64,000 nucleotides of DNA from Streptosporangium pseudovulgare (GTDB taxonomy: Bacteria > Actinomycetota > Actinomycetes > Streptosporangiales > Streptosporangiaceae): contig NZ_BMQJ01000018.1 of assembly GCF_014648055.1 (NCBI RefSeq), positions 105,371 to 169,370 of the forward strand. The letters run 5' to 3'. Positions 59,001 to 64,000 of this stretch are shown here, piece after piece. The notes beneath the pieces were generated by a model that worked only from the letters and a program-made list of their open reading frames with translations, ran no database searches and was not told where the DNA came from. The position numbers and the translations under genes were made by a program. Each line of letters opens with the position of its first letter. Positions within the stretch are counted from its first letter, which is position 1.

Positions 59001-60213
59001 CCGAGGTGCCGTTGTCGCAGTCGTAGGCCGCGGTCTCATAGGCCACGAACTCGGCCGACTCGATGTACTTGCCCTTGATGGAGGGCAGTTTCATCCGGTA
59101 GAAGAGCCGCTTGGTCTGGTTCTTCACGCAGCGGCCGTCCTTGGCGACCTCACAGCGGCCCATGCCTTCGGTGGCGTTGCCGTTGAACTTGGGGTAGTTC
59201 TCGTCCGGATAGCCGGAGGAGACCATACCCCAGTAGTAGGCCGCGCTGGTCTGCCAGACCGGGTCGATGTAGACGGGGAAGATGGTGTCGGGCGAGGTCA
59301 GCAGCTGCTGATCGGGGGTCAGCGCGAGTTGCCGGGCTCCGAGGCCGACCGGCACCTTCGCGGTGCGCGAGCCCTCGCCGGGCCCTTTGCTCAGGTCAGG
59401 CTCACGCGCGGCCGCCGTGTGGGGCCCCGTGCCGTCGGCCGGCAACGAGGAGTCCCACATGATCGGGGAGGGCGCTTCGAACAGGGCCTCGCCGGTGCCG
59501 CTGTCCGTGGCCTGCAACACCCCGGCGGAATCCTGGGCCACCGACAGTCGCGTGGTGTTCAGGGTGAACGCCAGCCGAGCCAGCCGCGGGTTCCGAGCCG
59601 CGGCGGGTGTCTTGATCACGAGGGTGTGCGAGAAGCCGTCCGCAAGCGCTCGTACGCGCAGGTCGACACCACCGCCGAGGATGTCCCGGTAGACGGCGCT
59701 GTCGCCCTCCAGAACGGGCTCGGGCAGCGCTTCCGGCCACGACAACGACAGCTCGCGGCCTGCCCGCGACATCCGTACCAGCGGCTCCTGGCCGCCGCCG
59801 GACAGACGCAGCCCGACCGCCGTTGCGACCGGGACGACGCCGGATCCGTCACGCCGCAGCGTGGTGTCGATGTCTGCCCACTGGCCGTCCCGGCGGGTGC
59901 GCACCGGCCGCAGGTGCTCGGTCACCTCGAACCGCCCGTTGGGCAGAACCCTGACCGTGCGATGCTCGCCCCGCTGCGACAGCACCTCCACGGGCCGCCG
60001 CGACGAGCGCGCCAGCGCCGCGGCGTCGCCCTCGGACGCCGCGGCGTCGGCGGGCGGGCTCACGGCCAGACCCGCGGGCGGCTCGGTGACCGAGGCCGCC
60101 GCCGTCTCAAGCGAGCCGGCGACCAGGCAGGTCAGCACGGCGGTGAGCGCCACGCAAGGTGCGAACGCGCGCCTTAATCGGCCCCTGCTTCTGCCGCCGA
60201 ACACCACCAGCAT
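56056..60213 (-). CDS. Secreted DNRLRE and triple LamG-domain protein
   Basis: 1,385 residues. Signal peptide (LRRAFAPCVALTAVLTCLVA). An N-terminal region (VEVLSQRGEHRTVRVLPNGR) typical of this actinomycete family is followed by a DNRLRE-like domain at about 320-495 (RLFYRMKLPSIKGKYIESAE, TWNNTKDAWLEHLTS, DAYLRIQYNRPP). A fibronectin-like stretch comes next, then three LamG jellyrolls at about 750-940 (ALTLDGTSGYAQTNLPVL, SFTVSAWVKPKALGT), 965-1160 (RLDGATGYAATAGPVVD, SFAVSAWVRLETSQL) and 1170-1380 (LLLNGTTAYAETAAPPVQ). ATG 60213 follows GAGG. It is the first gene of the operon with the RHS gene. These proteins are frequent partners of RHS/WapA-type proteins and may act as surface scaffold or binding modules. 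Confidence 0.88.
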   Translation of the reverse strand: MLVVFGGRSRGRLRRAFAPCVALTAVLTCLVAGSLETAAASVTEPPAGLAVSPPADAAASEGDAAALARSSRRPVEVLSQRGEHRTVRVLPNGRFEVTEHLRPVRTRRDGQWADIDTTLRRDGSGVVPVATAVGLRLSGGGQEPLVRMSRAGRELSLSWPEALPEPVLEGDSAVYRDILGGGVDLRVRALADGFSHTLVIKTPAAARNPRLARLAFTLNTTRLSVAQDSAGVLQATDSGTGEALFEAPSPIMWDSSLPADGTGPHTAAAREPDLSKGPGEGSRTAKVPVGLGARQLALTPDQQLLTSPDTIFPVYIDPVWQTSAAYYWGMVSSGYPDENYPKFNGNATEGMGRCEVAKDGRCVKNQTKRLFYRMKLPSIKGKYIESAEFVAYETAAYDCDNGTSVQLWRASALTSAATWNNTKDAWLEHLTSRDVAYCSRAPVEFGGAKLRSHVQSAVDKGYSTITFGLKAYSESSMAWWKRFADDAYLRIQYNRPPYQPNTGSMFASPGTKCVPGNEAQWVNDLSTLYAYLGDPDTEDAKKVQGQFTLHWANKADGSDWGAKWTSALTPALTSGSRHQIKLPSTIPQKKIIGWGVRAWDGAQWGPWSYDGAQTGCYFYYDPSVPAAPVVSSSEYPGDQSWHGGVGDEGTFTVSDPAKAAARYELKLNGAALTTVATTGGAARQIALAPSRSGPNLLTVQAFTQADQNSAPTTYEFWARAGADATARFTLDESSGATTVTAQTPGMAAYVRGGAALGEPGQAGTALTLDGTSGYAQTNLPVLRTRESFTVSAWVKPKALGTFNALAQDGAHQSGFQLGINPSGQPEFKMPSTDTAGDGGGVWRSARGSSPLPLGAWTHLTGVYDQPTGQLRLYVGGQLAGTVSGVSAWQASGALQIGRSKYNDAQVNRWPGGIDEVRLHQRALSDQEVPQLTSGGNPSGLVAYWPMDEEAGLGRIYSIPAAAVQAALKGGAALGQDGQDGTALRLDGATGYAATAGPVVDTAKSFAVSAWVRLETSQLDKHYSVVSQDGSRKSGFYLKYEGGIKKWVFAKSKTDTDESGWYQAVSKATPSAGSWTHLVGVYDAVTRKLRIYVNGEQGTDSGPLDAVWHAGGGLQIGRSKWLGAYVDQWPGLIDDVRIYDRSVGAVEAEELVTQHPVVKGRWKLNTDGRGEPAGSQSLTLKGGALIDPAAGFRYVSSAGLLLNGTTAYAETAAPPVQADDSFTVAGWVRNMGRPQTARTVFAQAGVNANAFALRYVPDPADPDTGGWQLQMRNADTTLAGDLRQTGHSAFTEWDWDHVAIVYDALRDRMSLYVNGQLEETSLGVSQEDQVFGFNAANGGLQVGRSRFGGEFWPDAIDDVWAYQGALTQEQVQMLAIGGELDTAAGP

Positions 60214-60372
60214 CACGACCTCGTTCCCCTCACCCACTTGATGATCAGAAAGTAGGCGGCAAGGAAGCAGAGGACCATTCGGCACCCGATTGATCTTCGG
60301 CTGCAACGACAGCGGTAGCCGTGACCGAAAGGTAAACCCGCGCGGTACTCGGGGCGCCGCCAAGACTCGTGT

Positions 60373-60405
60373 CACCAGGTACACGCGATCGCGTCAGACC
60401 TGGTG
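60373..60405. promoter_or_regulatory. Nested palindrome upstream of the LamG-RHS operon
   Basis: CACCAGGT (60373-60380) and ACCTGGTG (60398-60405) flank the self-complementary CGCGATCGCG (60384-60393). Both lie about 160-190 bp upstream of the LamG gene start. The symmetric layout suggests an operator or a small hairpin. No cognate regulator is adjacent. Confidence 0.5.
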
Positions 60406-60567
60406 GTGAGCATGGCGACTCTCGCCGTTCGTGCGCCACCATGTCAACGTGCCGGGCCGCTACTCCTTCCGGCTGCCCGATCCGCCCGGCGGTATGAGGC
60501 CCCTGCGTGACCCAGACACGGCCGATGAGTGGACCGGGAGGAAGGAAATGGCCGCCGGCCCCGGCCG

Positions 60568-60596
60568 TTGTCCGGCGGCACACAGCCGCCGGACAA
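60568..60596 (-). terminator. Terminator hairpin after the DinB-family gene
   Basis: TTGTCCGGCGGC (60568-60579) and GCCGCCGGACAA (60585-60596) pair perfectly over 12 bp with the loop ACACA. It begins 19 bp past the stop of the minus-strand DinB-like gene. Confidence 0.75.
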
Positions 60597-60614
60597 GGTC
60601 GCCCACCGCCGAGA

Positions 60615-61169
60615 TCAGACGTCTTCGCGCAGGTACAGGTCGCGCAGCAGGCCGATCTCGCCGCCGTGATGCGCGACCTCCTTCAGAGCGTGCAGCGCGA
60701 GCTTCAGATACGTCTCGTCGGCCCAACCGCCGGGGCCCATGCCTATCGGCGCCAACAGGCGCTTGTCGCCGAGGGCTGCGATACGGGAGATGAAGTGCTC
60801 CCAGTCCTCGGCGAGCGCCTGGATGCCCTCTTTGGCGGTGCCCGGCCACTCGTGGCGGTCGCCGAACTCGGGAACGTCCTCGAAGCAGTAGATCACGTAG
60901 CCGCGCAGACAGAGGTTGCCGATGTGCCAGATGCGCCAGGCGATCGTCGTGACGGGGTCCGGTTCCTCCGGAGCCGATTCCGGAAATAGCGTGGCGACGC
61001 GGAAGACGCCGTCGTCGCCGGGGCGGATGCTGATGCAGTCGCTGACCGGCTCCCAGTGGTACTCGGCGTCGGTCAGATCCTTCAGGCGCTCGAACAACCG
61101 GTATCGCACGTTTTCGAAGATCGCGAGAATGTCCCGCGTGGCGGGGTCGGGCACGATCATGTCAGCCAT
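60615..61169 (-). CDS. DinB-superfamily protein
   Basis: 184 residues, a four-helix bundle: ILAIFENVRYRLFERLKDLT, WEPVSDCISIRPG, TTIAWRIWHIGNLCLRGYVI, LKLALHALKEVAHHGGEIGL, LLRDLYLRE. Histidines in WHIGN and VAHHGGEIG are in the places where DinB/YfiT-like proteins bind a metal. Related enzymes are thiol-dependent (mycothiol or bacillithiol) transferases or isomerases; the substrate is unknown. ATG 61169 starts the domain (MADMIVPD). It is monocistronic, with a strong terminator. Confidence 0.85.
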   Translation of the reverse strand: MADMIVPDPATRDILAIFENVRYRLFERLKDLTDAEYHWEPVSDCISIRPGDDGVFRVATLFPESAPEEPDPVTTIAWRIWHIGNLCLRGYVIYCFEDVPEFGDRHEWPGTAKEGIQALAEDWEHFISRIAALGDKRLLAPIGMGPGGWADETYLKLALHALKEVAHHGGEIGLLRDLYLREDV

Positions 61170-61237
61170 GTCAACTCCAGGGCTCGGTGGTTTCGGGTCG
61201 GTCGGGATGATCAGGATCGACAGGTCGGCCGGCTCGG

Positions 61238-62036
61238 TCACGTGCCGCCGCCTCGGCGTGTGTCGCCGGGTGCGGGCAGACTGGTGAGTTCGGCGACGGC
61301 GTCCGGCGACGGCTTGAAGTAGCGGCGGACGTTCTCCGCCTTCTTGTGCCGCGACTCGGCCATCGACATCAGCAGGCTCGCCCCCTGCTCCCCGAGGTGG
61401 GTCAGACCGGAGTGCCGGAACTCGTGCAGATCCCAGCCTGTGCCCGCCCCGTGCAGCGCGGTGTGCTCGTTCAGCAGGGCGCGGGCCTGGCCGCGGCGGC
61501 GGGCCTTGGACTGCGCGCCTTCGGCCCTCACCGGCGCGTGGCGGCCAGTGAAGTCCAGGTCCTCGATGTTCAAGCGGCAGGGTCTCCTCCGCCCGCGCCA
61601 CGGTCTCGTACAGCATCCGGTAGAAGCACTTCCCCCGCAGGTGCACATCGCGGCGGGCGATCAGTCGGTCGATCGCCATCTTCGGGCGCGCCGGCGTCTC
61701 GGAGTCTGGCGGGGTCAAGCGCTTGGCCCAGGTCGGCACCTCCGGGCCGTCGAAGCCGCGCTCGGCGCACCAGGCGAGCCAGGACGGCACCGCCGCCCGG
61801 CGGGCGTTCCAGGTGTTCACCGCCATCGAGCCCCACAGTGCTTCGAGGGCCTCGCTGATCTCGTCGTCCGCGACCTGCCCGAGCGGTCGGCGCGCGCCGA
61901 CCCGTTCGGCGGTCTTGCCGACCCCGATCGCGTAGTTCCGCACCGTGTTCGGGTTGCCGAGCGCGTCGAGGAAGGCGTCCGCGGCGCCGCGGACGGTGAG
62001 CGCTTTCCCGGCGGGCAGCTGCGCGACGGTGGCCAC
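61238..62036 (-). pseudogene. Tyrosine recombinase, frameshifted and internally deleted
   Basis: The N-terminal SAM-like domain is intact ([69 protein letters not shown]). Near 61573 the frame changes and the catalytic domain continues as [15 protein letters not shown], with a stretch of the core (the K-bearing beta hairpin and following 40-60 residues) missing. It then gives [62 protein letters not shown] carries the His and Arg, and RRYFKPS the nucleophilic Tyr. It is no longer a single usable protein. Confidence 0.75.
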
Positions 62037-62257
62037 CGCTTCCCCCTTGCCACAGATAACAGGGCCGCTTCGCGTAGTGGCCTGGAACCGTCGCCGCAGG
62101 TCGCGATCAACGACGCCCCAGATAATAGGGCGTCATCCGTGGCAACACCCGACCTCAACCATCGCGAACACCTCCCTCTACCCGCTCCAAGACCATCCCA
62201 ATGTGGGTTTTGGGCATATGTGGGCCGACCCCCTCACTGCCACGTCGTGCGGACAGT

Positions 62258-62263
62258 TATGTT
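62258..62263 (+). promoter_or_regulatory. Possible -10 box of the attenuated MFS transcript
   Basis: TATGTT lies 6 bases before the ATG of the leader ORF, so a transcript starting 6-7 bases after it would begin at or next to that codon. No good -35 hexamer was found 17 bp further up, as is common for activator-dependent actinomycete promoters. Confidence 0.4.
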
Positions 62264-62269
62264 TCTCCT

Positions 62270-62290
62270 ATGTGCAAGCTCCCGGATTAG
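62270..62290 (+). CDS. Six-residue leader peptide (MCKLPD)
   Basis: ATG TGC AAG CTC CCG GAT followed by TAG. No ribosome site precedes it, but it starts where the transcript would begin if TATGTT is the -10 box, so it would be translated leaderless. Its last codons and the bases behind them (CCGGATTAGTCGG) can pair with the left arm of the terminator ahead of the MFS gene. This is the set-up of ribosome-controlled attenuation of resistance genes; it is inference from sequence alone. Confidence 0.5.
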   Translation: MCKLPD

Positions 62291-62324
62291 TCGGTGCCAC
62301 CGCTCTCGGTGTCCTGACCCATCT

Positions 62325-62351
62325 CCCGACCGGCCGCCGGTCGGGCTTTTT
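62325..62351 (+). terminator. Rho-independent terminator or attenuator upstream of the MFS gene
   Basis: CCCGACCGG (62325-62333) and CCGGTCGGG (62337-62345) pair perfectly over 9 bp with the loop CCG. They are followed by C and five T (62346-62351). The MFS gene starts only 12 bp later, so the structure sits in its leader. A competing stem CACCGCTCTCGGTG (62298-62311) lies in front. Confidence 0.85.
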
Positions 62352-62362
62352 GTGGAGCTTCC

Positions 62363-63517
62363 ATGTTCAACAATCGTGCCGTTCTGCACGCTTTCGTCGC
62401 GGCCGGTGTCGGCCGCCTGTCCTTTTCCACCATCGGCCTTGCCCTGCTGCTCGCCACCGAACAGGCCACTGGCTCCTTCGCCGTAGCGGGCCTGGCCCTC
62501 GGGGTGTTCGGCGTGGCGAGCGTCGCCGCGCCGGTCAAGGCCCGTCTCATCGACCGCCTGGGAGCCAGGCGCATGCTGCCGCTGCTCGCCGCGGGCTACG
62601 CTGCGGCGCTCCTGCTGACCTGCTATTTCGACGGGCTGCACGTGCCCGCCGCGGCCGTTGCGGGACTCACGGCTCCGCCACTCGGTTCCACCATGCGCGC
62701 GGTCTGGGCGCAGCTGCTGCCGGACCCGGCCGACCGGCAGCGCGCCTACAGCCTCGACGCGGTGGTCGAAGAGGTCCTCTTCGCCGCCGGGCCACTACTG
62801 GTAGGCGTGATCGTGCTGTGGTCCACGCCCGACACCGCCCTGGTCCTCTGCGCAGGGTTGATGGTCGTGGGCACCGGGACCCTGGTCACCTCGTCGGCGG
62901 TCCCCAAACCCGTTACCGTCAAGCGAGATTCACACTGGGCCGGACCGCTGCGTGGGCGTGGCTTCCGCGTCCTGGTCGCGGTTGAGTTCGCCGTCGGTCT
63001 GGGCTGCGGACCGGTCGAGGTGGCCGTGGCCGCCAAGGCCGAGGTCGCGGGCCAGCCCGCCGCCGCAGGTTACCTGCTGGCGGCCATGGCGGTGGGCAGC
63101 GCGATCGGCGGGCTGGTGTGGGGACGGGTCAAACACGGCCGCCGCACCTCGGTCATCTTGGCCCTGCTCTTGACCGTGCTGACCACCAGCGTCACGGTCG
63201 CCTCCTTTGTGCCCTCCCTGCCCGCGCTCGGTGTGGTGCTGGCCGCCTTGGGCCTGGCCAGCGCTCCCGCGCTGGTCGTGGCCTGGCTGGCCGCAGACGA
63301 GCTGGCACCGGAGACAGCCCGCCTGGAGGCCAACGCCTGGGTGACCACGGCCGCCAACCTCGGCGTCTCCTTCGGCGCCATGCTGGCGGGCCTGGTCATC
63401 CAGCACTCGACGGCCGGGCTCTCGCTGGCGGGCGGCGCAGGTGTCCTCGCGCTAACGACACTGGCGGTGGCGGTCTCGGGCCGGAGCCTGGACCGGGTGA
63501 TCAAGCCGGTCTCCTGA
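62363..63517 (+). CDS. MFS transporter behind an attenuator
   Basis: 384 residues, 12 predicted membrane segments. It starts NRAVLHAFVAAGVGRLSFST, has the loop ARLIDRLGARRMLPLLAAGY between helices 2 and 3, LGSTMRAVWAQLLPDPADRQ with RAYSLDAVVEEVLFAAGP, and repeats the pattern in the second half (GLVWGRVKHGRRTSVILALL). It belongs to a compact actinomycete MFS subgroup often annotated as drug efflux. ATG 62363 has GTGGAGC upstream. The attenuator in front argues that its substrate inhibits translation, by analogy with other attenuated resistance genes. Confidence 0.85.
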   Translation: MFNNRAVLHAFVAAGVGRLSFSTIGLALLLATEQATGSFAVAGLALGVFGVASVAAPVKARLIDRLGARRMLPLLAAGYAAALLLTCYFDGLHVPAAAVAGLTAPPLGSTMRAVWAQLLPDPADRQRAYSLDAVVEEVLFAAGPLLVGVIVLWSTPDTALVLCAGLMVVGTGTLVTSSAVPKPVTVKRDSHWAGPLRGRGFRVLVAVEFAVGLGCGPVEVAVAAKAEVAGQPAAAGYLLAAMAVGSAIGGLVWGRVKHGRRTSVILALLLTVLTTSVTVASFVPSLPALGVVLAALGLASAPALVVAWLAADELAPETARLEANAWVTTAANLGVSFGAMLAGLVIQHSTAGLSLAGGAGVLALTTLAVAVSGRSLDRVIKPVS

Positions 63518-63957
63518 CGCACGCTGCGATCGCCACAGGAGAATCGGCGCGACCGTGGAGGCTGTGAACGGACAAGATGATCTGCGGCTGGGTGGACCTC
63601 CCGGCGTTCTTCTCCCGAACGTGACCTCAGCCGCCATGTAGAGCAGTGAGGTCCTGTTCTCGGAAACGCAGAACTGGGATTTCACGTCGGAATCACCTGC
63701 GTTCCCGGAAGTCGGTAGCGTCTCCGCTTCCGGAAACACGGTCTACTCTTTCGGCAACGCCGGTCGGGGGTCTGAGCGTCGCGGGCCGGGACCGGCCGGA
63801 GAGCCGCAGCCCGGCCCGCGAACACCAGCGGCCCGCCAGGGGTGGGCCGCCTTGAAACCGGAGAGAAAGTTCTCATCCGCACGTTGGCCAACGCGTGTGT
63901 CGGGTCTCATGATCTGCGTGACAGATCGTGCTCAGGACCTGTGTGACACTTCGCCGA
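63518..63957. other. Stretch before the IS481-type transposase
   Basis: No gene recognised. GTTCCCGGAAG (63701-63711) faces CTTCCGGAAAC (63727-63737), an inverted repeat with one mismatch. A minus-strand frame at about 63600-63700 (VKSQFCVSENRTSLLYMAAE) looks coding but matches nothing I can name. The left end of the IS481-type element is probably near 63897. Confidence 0.35.
63701..63737. repeat. Imperfect 11-bp inverted repeat
   Basis: GTTCCCGGAAG and CTTCCGGAAAC match in 10 of 11 positions as inverted copies, with a 15-base centre. It may be an operator, a terminator arm or the end of a mobile element. Confidence 0.45.
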
Positions 63958-64000
63958 GTGCTGGCGGAGTTGAGCGTGGTCGAGCAGCGGTACCAAGCCG
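63958..64000 (+). CDS. IS481-family transposase, 5' part only
   Basis: GTG 63958 starts a frame reading LAELSVVEQRYQA up to the window edge. This is the start of IS481-type transposases (LAELSVVEQRYxAV..V), followed normally by a helix-turn-helix and an rve domain. The 60 bases upstream (TGTCGGGTCTCATGATCTGC near 63898) are plausible as the left terminal region. The rest lies outside the window, so intactness is unknown. Confidence 0.7.
   Translation, partial: MLAELSVVEQRYQA

Noticed and set aside
56128..60177. Long plus-strand frames opposite the LamG gene
   Set aside because: Antisense shadows of a gene with recognisable LamG and DNRLRE domains.

Overview
The window is high-GC DNA with actinomycete features: GTG and TTG starts, likely leaderless genes, BTAD/SARP regulators, an actinobacterial TIGR02569 kinase-like protein and a guanidine-III riboswitch that closely resembles the Thermobifida fusca one as I remember it. 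The most likely source is a filamentous actinomycete, perhaps Streptosporangiaceae. That placement is inference, because no rRNA or other taxonomic marker is present. No rRNA, tRNA, CRISPR array or replication origin was seen.

Regions 1-42 kb: an accessory region of one-gene or two-gene units (regulator plus transporter or enzyme) set among many decayed genes. Intact units include a divergent WYL regulator/DHA2 MFS pair, a membrane protein-GntR operon behind a perfect inverted repeat, a formate/nitrite-type channel, a guanidine-III riboswitch with its Gdx exporter, a LysR-VOC-YdeI cluster divergent from an Asp/Glu racemase, and a TetR/DHA2 MFS unit followed by an FMN reductase and an SDR. Between them lie remnants of IS3, IS5 (two), IS701, Tn3, tyrosine and serine recombinases, a phage-type adenine methylase, a sigma factor, a subtilisin and others. 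A thermolysin-like (M4) secreted protein has lost its whole zinc site, and its C-terminus runs into an IS200/IS605-type end.

Region 42-46 kb: an intact tyrosine recombinase, then a minus-strand group (hemerythrin protein, DUF4267-like membrane protein, FAD-dependent oxidase). This group is divergent from a large BTAD-ATPase regulator at 46-49 kb. The shared intergenic region carries four copies of a TTTGGAG heptamer at exact 11-bp spacing, the layout expected of a SARP-type binding site.

Region 49.5-60.2 kb: a two-gene minus-strand unit encoding a secreted 1,385-residue DNRLRE/LamG protein and a secreted 2,134-residue RHS/YD-repeat protein with an unrecognised glycine-zipper C-terminal domain and no adjacent immunity gene.

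Region 60.5-64 kb: a DinB-family protein, a broken integrase, an MFS transporter behind an apparent ribosome-controlled attenuator (a probably leaderless six-codon ORF followed by a terminator), and at the right edge the start of an IS481-type transposase.
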